A stretch of 64,000 bases of DNA from Anthoceros angustus (GCA_010909165.1 MU008165.1:62001-126000); one strand, 5' to 3'. Shown: positions 43,501-55,850, numbered from the stretch's first letter. Numbers and translations: made by a program. Notes: generated by a model not told the origin, from the letters alone.

Positions 43501-44906
43501 TGGTGAAGAAGAGGCTGAAGACGCAGCAATCTCCTGCCGATCATCCGCCTCAACCGCCTGAAGATTCATCATCGTCAGAACAAGAGGAAGTGAGGCCGAG
43601 AAACCTGAGGCCCATCGGAGAAGTCAGAGGACCAGAAGCAACAGATGGTGGAAGTACTTTATCAAGTTCTTCCAGGTGTCTTGGACGACGTGATGACTTC
43701 AAGGAAGATGACAAACTGCATCACTTCATGGCTGGTTTGAAGGATTGGGCTGCTAATAAAATTGAGTTGCGTAGTCCAACTACATTGGCAGAGGCCATTA
43801 CGGATGCCATTCGGATACTTTTCATTACGGTACATCCAACTCCTCCGGAAGATTTCGAGGATGCAGTGGTCGGTATGCCCGGACTGAGGAAGCTCTAATA
43901 GTGCCGGTAGGCTGCTAAGGACACTGGCGGAAATGGAATTGCAAGAGGCAATTCAAGAGGAAATTTCCGTGGAAGAAAACGAGGAGCGCGCAGAGGCCTC
44001 GGAGCTCGAGGAGAAGTCGAATGGGTTCTCGAAAGGTCTATCATGTGGGCCGGGACATCATGCAAATGAATGCCCGAGTGCTGAACAGACTCTCAACATA
44101 GCAGAAGGAGATCCACAGCCCCGAAGACTCAGGATTATGGAAATGGCGGATCAGGGATCCCAAGTGGCGGATCGGCCACATGTTGCGAGGCATGTGGTGA
44201 GTCTCAGTCTTGAGGCGGCACTATTCGGGCGGGTGGAGAGCTCATGTACATACATGGATGTCTCTATGGAGCAGACGCGAGGATGTTGCTTGACTTAGCA
44301 GCAACACATAATTTCATTTCTCTTAGCAAGGCAAGCAAGCTTGGTTTGACATGGGCTAGTACATCTGAGCCATGTAGAGTGAAACAAGCTAAAGGAATGC
44401 TGTAACACATAGGTGAATTGCAAGAAGTGCCGTTGCAGATAGGGAATTGGAAAGGAGTAGTGAGCTTCACAGTTGTAGATATGGATGATCATGAAATCAT
44501 CTTGGGCTTAGAATGGATGAAGGCCAACAAGGTATGTGTGAACGTGGACTCACGCACCATATAGATCTTAGGAGATAAAGAGCACAAAGTGAGTTGTGCA
44601 GTTCTCAAGCAGAGGCTTGGAGACAATATTGATGATATCATCTCTAAGAAAGAGCTCAAACGTTGTGTAAAGGATGGAGAGGAACTCTTTTTACTTATGC
44701 TGCAAGGACTAGAAGATGGTCCTGAGATGGAGTCTCAGGAGCAGCCAAAGATTCCAAGGGAAGTGCAGGCTGTCTTGAATGAGTTCAAGGACTTGATGCA
44801 TGATGAGTTGCCAAGAGTCCTCTTTAGACAGCTCTTTATTTGTGGCTGTAGCAATTCCTCTCTAACAAGAGATTGCATGAAGCATGCAACACATGCATCT
44901 TCTTAA
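43366..44906 (+). mobile_element. Ty3/gypsy retrotransposon fragment (gag, CCHC, protease, start of pol)
   Basis: Broken frames in order: a gag-like part (43401-43898) starting MKEVKRFTTLEAKLWKVFKE and containing HHFMAGLKDWAANKIELRSP and TLAEAITDAI; a degenerate zinc knuckle (SCGPGHHANECPS) in 43933-44298; a retropepsin with LLDLAATHNFIS in place of LIDSGATHNFIS, ending in DHEIILGLEWMKANKV; and a linker to reverse transcriptase (EVQAVLNEFKDLMHDELPRV) where similarity stops. The catalytic DSG is DLA, so the protease is dead. RT, RNase H and integrase are missing on this strand. Confidence 0.85.
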
Positions 44907-44924
44907 CAGGGCAGTTCCTAACTT

Positions 44925-44984
44925 AGCTTTTTACCTCTTTCAACTTTTCACCTTTCTACCTTATTTCACCAGTGCCGTTACTCT
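44925..44984. repeat. Right arm of 60-bp inverted repeat
   Basis: CTTTTTACCTCTTTCAACTT ... CTTATTTCACCAGTGCCGTT, inverted relative to 43366-43425. The two arms flank the gag-protease fragment. Confidence 0.85.
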
Positions 44985-45012
44985 CTCCCCCACTGGGAAG
45001 ATGTCATTGTCC

Positions 45013-45504
45013 TCAATGACCTCCAGTGTAACGCGAGATCATCCATGATCCTTGTTGCACATCTTCAAGTGAAACCCAGGCTGGATCTACATAACCACGA
45101 AGCCTTACCAAATCCTCTGGTACATTACCACGGCCAGCAGGCGCTTCTCTCTCTGCCAGGAATTCAACAATTTCCCGCAGACCTTGATTGTGTTGAACTA
45201 GGATGACATAATCCTTCCTGTTCATATCGTCATTCTCTTTCGAAATCACAAATGGTTTCAACAAAGAGACATAAAGCACATTATGAGAGAAGATCCATTT
45301 AGGCAGCTGTAGTTTGTAAGCCACATCTCCAATACGCTTCAGAACTACGAAAGGTCCTCCATACTTAGGCCTTAACTTTGAGATCAGCCCTTGTGGTAGT
45401 GGGAAATTCTTCAATTTCACCCACACTGTCCGAATAGAACCATGGCCAGAGTGCAAGAGAAAAACGAAGCACGATCTAATTAAGAGCATAAACAATGAAT
45501 ACAA
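45013..45504 (-). mobile_element. Ty3/gypsy integrase C-terminal fragment
   Basis: On the minus strand: KLRPKYGGPFVVLKRIGDVA, YKLQLPKWIFSHNVLYVSLL and KPFVI, the conserved C-terminal integrase end of gypsy polyproteins (KLxPKYxGPFxVLxRIGxVAYxLxLP...HxVFHVSxLK). It faces the gag fragment at 43366, so the two cannot belong to one collinear element. Confidence 0.85.
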
Positions 45505-45765
45505 AAATAGTGTCTTAGTTGGTCTTATGTACTAAACGTCTAGGCAACCCTTCGCTAAGTGATCTTTGGATAAATAACCCTTTCATAATTAACCCAGCAG
45601 GTTAACCCTAAGCGAGGTAAGATTATTTTAACCGTAACACCCTCCCTTAAGCGAGACGAGCTTAGGAAAGAGCATCCAAGCAACGGGGCCGGACAATCAC
45701 AAGGGAAGCGCGTAGCATAAGCCTTTAGCTCCATCGACAGCACTCAATTGCGCCAGCTGATCGCC
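45505..45765. other. Degenerate TE flank
   Basis: AT-rich, with CTAAGCGAGG and TTAAGCGAGACGAGCTTAGG near 45605-45665. No gene. Confidence 0.35.
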
Positions 45766-46176
45766 ATGGCTACAAATATGTCACCAGCCTGCGTTGCGCT
45801 CCTCACCGCTCTGTGCATCTGTATGCTTGTCGGGATTCTGGTGATCACGATGCAGACCAGAGATGAACAACAAGGGGCGGCAGCTGGAAAAAGCGCTGTA
45901 CAAGCCAGGGGATCAAGCAGAAGGAATAGGCAGAGAAGGTGGCGGCGGCAGCAGCAGAGGGAAGATGAGGACTGGGACGAACACCATCTGTTGGGCTCGA
46001 GTGTCAGCATAGGCGGATGGAAGATCTGCCTGAACATTAGTCTCTGCTGGAGCGCCCCAGTGAAGGATGAGGAGCCTAAGGAGGATGTCGGTGACAAAGC
46101 TGGTTTGATCAAGCCTCTCCAGGAAGCTGTTGAGCTTCTCCATAGGTTGAAGAAAAACGAGACGGAGCGGGAGTAA
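45766..46176 (+). CDS. Small single-pass membrane protein, family unknown
   Basis: ATG at 45766, 136 residues. One N-terminal hydrophobic helix (ACVALLTALCICMLVGILVI) is followed by a strongly basic segment (SSRRNRQRRWRRQQQRED) and a C-terminal helix (LIKPLQEAVELLHRLKK). I recognise no family. The open frame, the clear topology signal and GC-rich codons unlike the AT-rich transposon flanks argue for a real gene. Lack of homology and placement between transposon pieces argue against it. Confidence 0.4.
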   Translation: MATNMSPACVALLTALCICMLVGILVITMQTRDEQQGAAAGKSAVQARGSSRRNRQRRWRRQQQREDEDWDEHHLLGSSVSIGGWKICLNISLCWSAPVKDEEPKEDVGDKAGLIKPLQEAVELLHRLKKNETERE

Positions 46177-46362
46177 GCAGCAATTAAGGTGATTAGGTTG
46201 TCGTGGAGCTTCATCCACCTGTTGCTGAGCTTGGTGTTACTGCTGCTACCATCAACTAACCCTCCCTGTCACCTTACTGTAGGTGTTTGAAGCAGGGACA
46301 TAGAGCTGCTAGAGAAAACAACAACATCTGAGGACGGAAGGCCTCACCCGTAAGTGCTCCTT

Positions 46363-49300
46363 TCACTTTGGCTTGAAGTACTGCTGATAGTCAATCAGAC
46401 CTAGTCCCTCCATGTGTTTCAGATGTTTGTCCTTGCGTAGTGCCTTCAATAGGATGTCTGCTGTGTTTTCCTCTGTGGGGACATAGAGAATCTTGACTAT
46501 CCCCCTCTCAGCAGCATCCCTGACATAATGGTGGTGTACTTCTATGTGTTTCGTACGAGCATGAAAACGAGGGTTGGCAACCAGGGCAATGGCAGATTGA
46601 TTGTCGCACAAGAGGTGAGTGGGTCCTTCATGTGGTTCACCAATGTCTTGGAGGAAAGCACGTTCCCATTCAACTTCTTTTGTGGCATCTGTACAGATGC
46701 CACAAAAGACTGCATGTTAAGGACTTATATTCGGCCTACTGTCTTTGGGCCGAGCAATCTTGATACTTTTGCAGCTCCGGTTGTGACTTGGGATAGGAGA
46801 AAAGCATATGTTGACAAGCTTTTACGAGAATCATTGTCCGAAGCCCAGTCTGCGTCGGTGAAGCCCTGTAAAGATAAGTGTCCTTGTCCACTACTCCTGT
46901 AGCAGAGCCCTGTGTAATGTGTCCCTTTTAGATAGCGGAAGATACGTTTAACGGTTGTCCAGTGTGCATGACCAGGGTGCTCCAAAAACTGTGATACTGT
47001 GCTGACCGAGTGTTGTATATCTGGACGTGTCCAGTTGCTAACAAAAATTAGGCTTCCAACAGCATGACGGTAAGGAACGTCCTGCATGTCCAGTTGGTCA
47101 GCTTCTGTGGTAGAGCACTCATATCGTGTGAGCTTTGCACCCACGGCACCTGGGGTAGTAGCTGGATGAGCTTGGCCCATGTTAAACTTGTGTAGAATTT
47201 CTGCTATGTATTTGTGTTGATGGATAATGAGCAACCCCTCAGAACGAACCCTCAATACTTGAATACCTAAACAGAATAGAAGGTCTCCACTATCAGTCAT
47301 TTCGAAAGTTTGTCCTAACATGTTTTTGACTTGTGCTAGCAGGGCTGTATCATTGGCGGCAAGGATCACGGACGGTCCACATAAAGGGCAAGAATCACGT
47401 AAGTTGCACCTTTCTGTAGGACATATACATTAGAATCTGCTGCACATTGACAAAAGCCGAGGGCTTTGAGAGCCTTGTCACATCGTTTGTACCAGCGTTC
47501 AGCACTTTGCTTTAAACCATATAAAACATTTAATGAGTGACACGTGGTCGGTGTCACGGGATCCGCATAACCTTACAGGCATTCCATATCTGATTCTTCC
47601 TCAAGAATGCCATGCAAGAAAGCAGTGCAGACGTCCATTTGCTGTAATTCAATATCATACTCAGCTGCAAGGGCAAAGTTAAGGCGAAGAGACTGAGCAC
47701 GAACGACTGGAGAAAAAGTCTCCTGATAGTCAAGGCCTGCAACTTGCGTGAAGGCTCGAGCACAGCTAGAGTCGTGCTTTGTATCTTGCTATTTGTCCAT
47801 CTGCATTGAGCTTATATGCTTGAATACCCATTTGCATGTGATAGGCTTCCTGTTAGCAGGTCTGGGAACTAAACGCCATATCCCATTTTTATTTAAGCTG
47901 TTGTACTCGTCATCCACTGCAAATTTCCATTTCTCTTTGTGAGGACCAGTAAAAGCTTTAGTGAGATTAACTGGTTCTGGTGGAACAAGTGGAGTAGAGA
48001 TAACAGCTCCTACATAATGGCGAAAGTCAACAGATTGATATCTGGGTTCTTTCCATTCTGAAGGTGGAGGCCTGTGGCGAGATGATCGACGTGGGCCATC
48101 ATTGTTCTCTGAAGGAGCCATGGCCACAGGGGGGGGATGAGCATTAGCAGGCTGGAGATCATAAATTCCAGGTAAATCAATGTGATCATCGGTTTGCCGC
48201 TGCTCATGGATTCGCTCATCCGAGGTTCATCCTCATCGGTGGCAAAGGTGCTGGTTGAGCATAATGATTAGCATCCAGGTCATCTGGAGGATGTAGGTCA
48301 GCTAAGTCTTCAAGCATATGGTGATGCCCATCAACATCCTTAGGATATAAGGAAAACAGTCCAGCAGGTTTGTCAAGTTCATCAGTGATGCTGGCAGCTT
48401 CTGGATCAGGTCTGTCCTTAGTGCCAACAGGCTGCAGAGGTTCAACAAAAGTGACACTCCATGCTAGGACCAGTTGTAAAGAGGTTGTATCTAAAAGCTT
48501 ATATGCTTTTACATGCTCACTGTATCCAATAAAGGTAAGACAGCGAGAGCGATCATCTAACTTCCTGCGCTTTTCTGCAGGAATATATGCATAGGCTTTG
48601 GATCCAAAAATCCTAAGGTGGAGAAGACTTGGCTTCCGTTTCCAAACAAGCTCAAAAGGTGTTACTGCAGCAAGGGAGCTAGTGGGCAATCTATTCAATA
48701 TGTATGTGGAGGTGACAACGGCTTCAGCCCAATAGGAGGAAGGTAAACCTGACCATAACAACATAGCTTGAGTCATTCCCATGAGCGTCTAGTTCTTGCG
48801 TTCAGCAACACCATTCTGTTGCTGCGTGTAAGGAACTATCAATTGATGGATAATGCCTTGTTCTGACAGGAATTTGGTGAACAAATGGTTGACAAACTTT
48901 GTCCCATTATCAGATCGGAAGACCTTGAGAAGAAGGCCGGTTTGCCGTTGTTCCAAGAGTAACCAATCCTGAAATAAGGCAAAGGTCTCATTCTTGCGTT
49001 TCATAGGGAAAGTCCATGTGTATCGGCTATAATCATCAGTGATGGTGAAGTAATATTCTGCCCCTCCAAGTGACGGAACCTGGAGGCGGCCAGAGATGTC
49101 ATAATGAACAAGGTCCAAGAGCTGTGTTTTTATGTGAGCAGGAGCAGAAGGGAAGGGCTGTTCCTTCTGCTTAGCGAGAGCACATGTTTCACAGAGCGGT
49201 AGCTCCTTCAAGCAAGATGATAAGGGCTCCCGAAAGCATGTAGACTTTGACATAGCAGCCATAGTGTTCCTGTTGACATGTCTCAAGCGAGCATGCCATA

Positions 49301-50720
49301 GTGTAGATTGTTATTTTGCCATAAGGTTGCCGGCACTTGTTGAATAGGCCTTGTTCTGGTGACCAGGTACACAAGTAAGAGTAAGACGATACAAATCATG
49401 TTCTGGAATGGCCTTGAAGACGCAGATGGCTGGAGAAGTCTTCCTAGAGAAACAACAACAATCATCCCGAGAGGTGAGCTTAAAGGTCTTGAGTTTTAGA
49501 AGTTTGCTCAAAGACAACAGGTTCTTTGCCATGTGTGGCACAAACAAAACATCTGTCAGGGTGAGGTCCCATCACTCAAACGAAAAGTGCAGCATCCTTG
49601 TCCTTGGATCTGCAAGCTTGTGTCTTTCTGTTCATCTCCTAAGTACACTCTGTCAACATTGGTTGAATACTCAAGGGAAGTGAAGAGGGATTCATCCCGA
49701 GATGTGTGTGTAGAGTCCAGTACAGTCTTGTCCCCAGTGGATGTGGACAAGCATACTGTGAGGATTTTTACAACAGGCTTACTTGAATCGCCAGTTTTAT
49801 CCTTGACAGTTGCTGTGGCTGCAGATCTGGTAGGCTTCTGAGACTCACCAGCCTTTTTCTTTCGACAATCCCGAGCCCAATGACCAGGTATGCCACACTA
49901 ATTACAAGTACCTGTACGCAAGCTTGTACGTTCAAATTGGAATTAGAGGGTCCTGCATCATGTCGTGAGCCTTGATTGTCAGGTGCTATCTTAGGTTTGC
50001 CCCTCTGACCTTGTCTTCCACGGAAAACAGTGAGCACTCTGTCAGCTTTGGACTTAGATCTAGACCCTGACATAAGCCTGCTCTGCTCTTCTTAGAACAA
50101 GGCGCCAATCAGCTCGTCTAAGGTGAGAGTTGAAGTCTTACCAGCAGCCTGGGCCTGCCGGATAGGGACATTATGTGTAGATACAAAATTCTGATAACTG
50201 GGGAGAAGATTGCTGAGCAATTGTGCAATGACGTCTACTTCATCTATCACAGTGCCAACAGCTGCGAGTTGTGCTCGAAGATGTCTGAGCTTGCTGGTGT
50301 GAGCAAGTATTGTATCTCCTTCCCTCATTTTCAGTCCATAGAATTCTTCCCTGAGTGCACATAAGGTAAGGACATTCCTTACTTCATATTGATTAGAGAG
50401 CTGTTTCCATATCTCACTTGCTTTAGTGAGGAATTCAATTGCAGGAATCATGTCTTCTGCAAGGCCACCTACCAGGAGTGCCATGGAGACGCTATTGGCA
50501 TGAGCCCATCTGTCCTTCTCTCCTTTGGTATTAGTGGGGTCAGGTTCAGGGATGGACCCATCCATTATACCCCAAACACCTCTGGCTAGCAGTGTGGACT
50601 TCATCCTCACTCTCCATACTTCATACTTATGACCATTAAACCTATCCTTTTCCTTTAACTTGGATGTGAAGGTTGGGGTATAGGTTCTAGGAGGAGGTGG
50701 TGGAGGTGGGACGTTAGTCA
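46363..50720 (-). mobile_element. Ty1/copia retrotransposon, degenerate but nearly full-length coding region
   Basis: Reads right to left. Gag (from MTNVPPPPPPPRTYTPTF at 50720) has KEKDRFNGHKYEVWRVRM and the UBN2-type core. A zinc knuckle follows (CGIPGHWARDC) with a stop just before it. The protease site is degraded (VLDSTHTS for VLDSGATS). Integrase (49286-48789) has the HHCC-type region, ITDDYSRYTW and SDNGTKF, with an in-frame stop after ERKN. RT lies at 48127-47366 (KWVFKH, QMDVCTAFLHG, LYGLKQSAERW, ALYVDRPS where YVDD is expected). RNase H (47369-46363) has TDADWASD and LLCDNQSAIALV. At least four stops or shifts and a lost RT Asp make it inactive. I could not find a pair of LTRs around it. 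Confidence 0.9.
46677..46708. repeat. 32-nt perfect palindrome
   Basis: A perfect self-complementary sequence centred on CTGTACAG, reading CTTTTGTGGCATCTG outward to its complement. It lies at the RNase H position where copia elements normally encode the STEAEY segment. Confidence 0.9.
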
Positions 50721-50805
50721 TGCTTACTAATCTTCCTGTTGTGTAGTGTGCAGAAGATTCTGCACAAAAGGACAGAGAAACTAGGGGATTAACAATCACC
50801 GACAA

Positions 50806-51640
50806 ACTCAGGATTCTTCACGAAGAAACTCTAGTAACGAAACGGTAAGTCCAAACGTTACCTAGTGTGAACCCTAATCTTAGCTGTTCATTCTGCAAAA
50901 CAGGATTAGAAAACCCTAATTGACAGGTAATGTGGCGGTTGATGCAGCGAGGTGTCACGGGAGCAGGAAAGACACATTGCCCTGAGGCATCTCTTCCTGC
51001 GAAAAGCCGCTGATCACAATGCTTGATGTGGCGCGACTTTCGCTGACGGCCAGCCGGGCGCGCACTAATCCCGTGTCGTTGCAGTAAGGGGTCCGTTCCC
51101 AAGGGAATGATTTGTTCCGTTTCACACGTTCGTGGCCCGATTCTCGTCCCGTCGTCGGGAAGGATTCCTATCCGAGACCCCAACGCGATCGTTTTCACTT
51201 CCTAATTACTCCTAAGCATCCACCGGATAGGCTTGGTGCGGCCAAATGTTTAAGGACTCGTTTACGATCGTTTCGTACCAGTCCGTCTTACGTCTCTACT
51301 AGTCCGCTTCTCCTACCACGCTCACTACACACATTACCTGTTGGAAATCGTGGGTGGCCTGCATGGCCCCGGACCTCCGCAGTCGTTCAACCAGGCCTCT
51401 CCGTCCGAGCTCTGCACTCCCTCTTGGAGTTCCGTTAGTCTCACACGCTCCGGTCCGTCCGACGTCGGTCCCCTGTTCTGGAGGAGCAAGGGTCCCTGGT
51501 CGTCCGCGCCTGTACACACACACCACCACACGTTAGGGTCCGTCACCAGGACCTGGATCAGTCTCTCTGGAGTAGTCTTGCCCACTCAGTAACTCAGGAC
51601 TCGCATTAGCAAAGGACACACAAGGGTCTGCAATGATAAC
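50806..51640. other. TE flank between the copia gag and the coiled-coil element
   Basis: No gene. No LTR end or tRNA primer site was recognised next to the copia gag. A TATAAGAG motif on the minus strand near 51693 may belong to an LTR of the coiled-coil element. Confidence 0.35.
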
Positions 51641-52102
51641 GCGGTATCAACCCCAAAAGAAAGATGCTTTACTGGAGCGGCGTCCGCCTCTTATACTACG
51701 TCCTGAGGGGGCACCTTTACTATACTCCTATTCTGAGCTGATGTCCAGCTCACTGTGCCCTAGCACGCAACCCCCTATCTTCCCTAGCTTTCCTATCTAC
51801 GTCTTCGGTGGTGGGGCTGTGGCTGCCCAAGATTCCTTCTGGGCGCTGGCGGCCCAATCCCCAGCTCTGGTAATTGCGGCGCACCCAATCGGATGATCCG
51901 TGATGTGGGGGCCCTCCCTCTTCCCGAGACTCTGTCACGTTGCGCTACTGGCGGCGGCGTGACAACCGTAGTGACCACCAAGTCCTCCTCCTCGCCGTCT
52001 CTTGGCGCGCTGGTGGGTCCCTACCCTGTGGGTCCACTGAGAACCCGTTCTGCCGGGGTGGGTTGAGACTGATCCTCACTCACCCCTTCCCCCTCTTGAG
52101 TC

Positions 52103-52250
52103 CGCACCTCGGGGTCCGGCCTTGTTTCCGGAGTCCGGACCTCGGGGTCCAGTCTCGCTTCCGGAGTCCGGACCTCAGGGGCCGGTCTCGCTTTCGGAGT
52201 CCGGACCTCAGGGGCCTTGCTTCCGGAGTCCGGACCTCACGGTCTGGACT
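52103..52250. repeat. 36-bp repeat in the coiled-coil element
   Basis: GGAGTCCGGACCTCRGGGKC followed by CGGTCTCGCTTCC, four to five copies, one shortened. On the minus strand it codes for LRKRDRPLRSG-type blocks. Confidence 0.8.
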
Positions 52251-54510
52251 CGCGGGTTCCTGGACATCCTCGCCCAGAGCATTCTCCGGGGGTCCGAGTT
52301 CACCCACCGGACCCCCTTCCTGTCCCATATCCCCTTGGGCTTCTCCTCCCTTGACCCGCTCGGGAACCCCCTCTCCTTCTTCCCTTGTGGTGTGCGATGA
52401 ACTTACCTCTTGTCGTGTGGTGTCCGCCGTATCCCTCTCGTCCGGGTGCTCTCCTTCCCCGCTGCTGCTCTTGTCCCCGAACAGCGCCCTCAGGGTTCTT
52501 GTGGCGGCACTATCCCCCAGGCCCTCGTCTCTCCACCCTCCTTCCGACTCTTCTGGTGGCCCTTTAATTTGCCCTGTGTGGGGCATTACCTCCACGGCCT
52601 TGAGGAGCTCCGCTTGATAATTTGCGAAGTCGGAGTCAACCTGCTGAATGGCCTCCTCCACATGGGCACGGAGCACCCGATACTCACGCCTCGGAGGTTC
52701 TCAGCAACTTGGCTGGGTTGCTCTTGAGCTTTCATCGCCGGTCCTGTTCAGTCACATTTGAGTCCCTCGAGGCTGCTAAAGCCACCTCCGCCACTTCAAG
52801 CCTCTCAGCCGCCCGCCTCCTCCTCATTGTCTCTGCGGCCAAGTAACTTTGGCCGCCATGGACCGGCGTTTTCCTTCTACCTTCCGTGAACCGGACTGCC
52901 AACTTTGCTCTTCCTCGAGCTCTCTCTCCCCCGTCCATCCTTGCTCGGAGGGCCACCATGTCTCTTTCCGAGGTTGAAACTCGGCTCACATGCTCGCCCG
53001 CCTCCGCGCTTCTTCAAGTCCCTCTCCAGCTCGGCGATATCACGCTCCTTACTGATGACCTCGCACCGCCTCCACCCTCCAACACGCTGGAGCCACTCTA
53101 TCTCCCGCTCGTGATCCTCGATTCTCCCTTGGAGAATCCCATTCCGCTCCTCCGTTACTTGAAGCTGTAGCTCCAGGGTCTCCTTTCGGCCCTCCAACTC
53201 TAGATCTTGGCGCCGTTCCTTCATCACCTGCAGTTGTACCCGGAGGTTCCCTAGCTCCCTGGTGCTGGCCTCCCTCTCCTCCTCACGGATTACCCGTGCT
53301 TGTTCCGCCGCTGCCTGCTTTGCCTTCAGGTTGGCCATGGCTACTCCCGCCGCCTCTCTCCACCGGTTTCTGTCTCGCCGGTAGTGATCCCTATCCGTCT
53401 TGGCCGAGGCCTCCGCCTCCCGCGCTCCCTTCACTTGAGCCTCCCAGGCTTGGTTCTGCTCCTGTCGGGCTGTTTCGGCCAAGTCCTTGGCCCTCTCCGC
53501 CTGCCTACGTGCTTCCTCCGCCTCCTCTTGGGCCGCTCCTCTCCTCTTGCAAAGGTCCTTTGCCCCTTTGTAAGCGTCTGTCGTGCCGGTGCTTCATAGG
53601 TCAGCACCCTAGCCCGGTCCTGTTGGGCTGACCTGGCCTCCGACTCTGCCGTCTGTCGCTTCTCCTCCTCGACCCTAGCGAAGGACTCCGCCTTCCTTCT
53701 GGCCACTTAGGCCGCCTCCACCTGGCCCTAAAGCTCCACCATTCTCCTTCTGGTGGCCTCCACCTCCTGAGTCTTCTCTGCCATCCCGCAGAGCCCCCAA
53801 ATCATACCGTCCATGACGGCTGCAACCCGCCGTGTTTCTTCCACGGCCCCTGCTGGGGAGATACCCGTGAAGTCCGTTGAGGGTGCGGGTATCTCCCGGT
53901 CCGTTAAGGCCATGATCCGATGAGGAGGCGGATGGGAACTCCGGACCCAATCAGGACCCTTAGGTCCTGACTATTTTGGTCCGGAGCCTCTATCTCCTTA
54001 GCCCGCTTGGCCGCTAGGTCCTTCTCTGCCCGCCTACGTTTGGGGTCCGGAGGCGGTGAAGGAGACCGGGAGCTGGCTCGCTTTCCCCTCCTGGTCGGCG
54101 ATAGGGCGGGCTCGGGGTGGGGTTGCTACCAGTGTCCTCCCGCTCCCTGAGCCGCATCCTGCTTTGCCCTTCTCACCGCTTCCTCGGCCTCCTCCCACTC
54201 CGTTGGCAAGGGCAAGGGCACCGGAGCGGACCTTGGAGCGGTAGTGGTGGGGGCCGTTTTCCTCTTCTTTGCCTCCCTCCTAGTCTCAAGGCCTTAGAAC
54301 AGTGTTGGGGCGAGGCTGTCGGTCTGGCACGGCGACCACCAACTCCCTCCCCGTCGCAGTTGCCTCTGGTGCGGGGTGTTCTAGTGGAGGGACTAGAAGG
54401 AGGGAAGCGGGAATTTCTTCCCATACTTCCCTGGGCGGCGAGGGGGTCCGCTCCAGCCGTATGGAGTCCGGAATGCCTTCCCAGTCTTCGTCCTCCTGGG
54501 TCCGCCTGGG

Positions 54511-55690
54511 CTTGAGTGGGCGTCCTTTTGGCTCCTGGGCCCGCGCCTCTCGCTCCGACTCAGGCAGGGTTACCAACCCTTTCTGGAGTGCTCGCTCTTC
54601 TTCTCCTTCCTTCAGGAGGTTGAGGTGTCCCCAAACATGGACAATGAATGGGGATGCGCCGGCGGCTTCTCGTTCGCGACTTCAGCCTCTGGCGATCCGG
54701 CGAAGATGATCCTTCCCCAGTCCGCTCTCTTCCCTCGCTGCAGGGCGTGGAGGAACACAAGCAAATTGTCACCAAGGTGGTCCAACTTGGTGAGCATATT
54801 CTGATGCACGATGACTTTCGCCACCGCCTCACCCGTCGGTCCAATAGGTCCAGACCGACCATCGTTTGAGGGCTGCTGCGTCCCGGCTTCGCCTTGGCTG
54901 CTCCACCTCCCTTTACCTTAAGGGGCTCAAACGCCCCAGTCTCTTCCAACGGCCGATTATAAACGCTGCAGACCTCCACGGTCCATCTCCTTGATCCTCC
55001 CTCAAGCTCTTAGGCGGATGGTTTTGTTGGGCGTCAACATCTTGGGCGTACTCGGGACGGCGTTCTGCTATCAAACGTCCATACGCTTTGGAAGATGTCC
55101 AAGTGCAGGTCACTTCCGCTTGAGTGGGCGTCCTTTTGGCTCTGGGCCGCCTCTCGCTCAGGCTCGAGGCGGGGTTACCAACCCTTTGAGTGCTCTTCTT
55201 CTCCTTCCTTGAGGAGGTTGAGGTGTCCCCAAACATGGACAATGAATGGGGCTACTGAAAAGCCGGCGGCTTCTCGTTGCGCAGCTTCCGGCCTCGGCCG
55301 ATCCGGCGAAGATGATCCTTCCCAGTCCGCTCTCTTCCCTCGCAGGCGGAGGAACACAAGCAAATTGTCACTTAAAAGGTGGTCCAACTTGGTGAGCATG
55401 TATACTGCACGATGACTTTCGCCACCGCCTCACCCGTCGGTCCAATAGGTCGAGACATCTCGTTTGAGGCTGCCCCGCCAAGAGCCCTTGGCTGCTCCAC
55501 CTCCCTTTACCTTAAGGGCTCGGAACCACGCCCCGCCTCTTCCAACGGCCGTTGTAAATCGCTCGCGGGACCTCCACGGTCCATCTCCTTGGATCCTCCC
55601 TCAAGCTCTTAGAGCGATGGTCTGGTAGCTACACAGCCACCTCGGCATTCTAATGTACAGCTATCAAACGTCCATACCGCCTGGAAGATG
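54511..55690. repeat. 0.6-kb tandem duplication in the coiled-coil element
   Basis: CTTGAGTGGGCGTCCTTTTG begins at 54511 and 55119 (offset 608). The second copy matches over about 570 bp, with many small deletions (GGCTCCTGGGCCCGCGCC against GGCTCTGGGCCGCC) and few substitutions. Confidence 0.85.
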
Positions 55691-55850
55691 TCCAAGTGCC
55701 AGTCCTGCACCAACTCCTCCGCCTCCTCCAGCCAAGGTCCAAAATCCGGGTAGCGCTTGGTGACGATGTTCTTCTCAACTAAATGCTAGGGTTCCCAGAC
55801 CTCTGCCGCCTTCTTGGGCCCCATATTCGCGCGCCGGCTGGTTTGCTGTC

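Larger units (their letters stand above)
51641..55850 (-). mobile_element. Unclassified element encoding a coiled-coil gag-like protein, frame-broken
   Basis: On the minus strand a long degenerate coding region can be followed from 55850 (QQTSRRANMGPKKAAEVWEP) through KNIVTKRYPDFGPWLEEAEE, YGRLIAERRPEYAQDVDAQQ, MLTKLDHLGDNLLVFLHALQ RGK, then MALTDREIPAPSTDFTGISP and a long Glu/Arg/Gln-rich coiled coil (AETARQEQNQAWEAQV ... LQLQVMKERRQDLELEGRKE). After it comes a Pro/Glu-rich tail with RSGLRKRD repeats (52250-52103). Codons are GC-rich and frames shift often. Long coiled coils with a plant-mobile type domain occur in plant LTR elements of unknown class; no RT is seen here. Class not settled. 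Confidence 0.5.

Noticed and set aside
51299-51896. GC-rich frames on both strands
   Set aside because: Transposon-flank sequence without domain or good start; more likely LTR or leader of the coiled-coil element.
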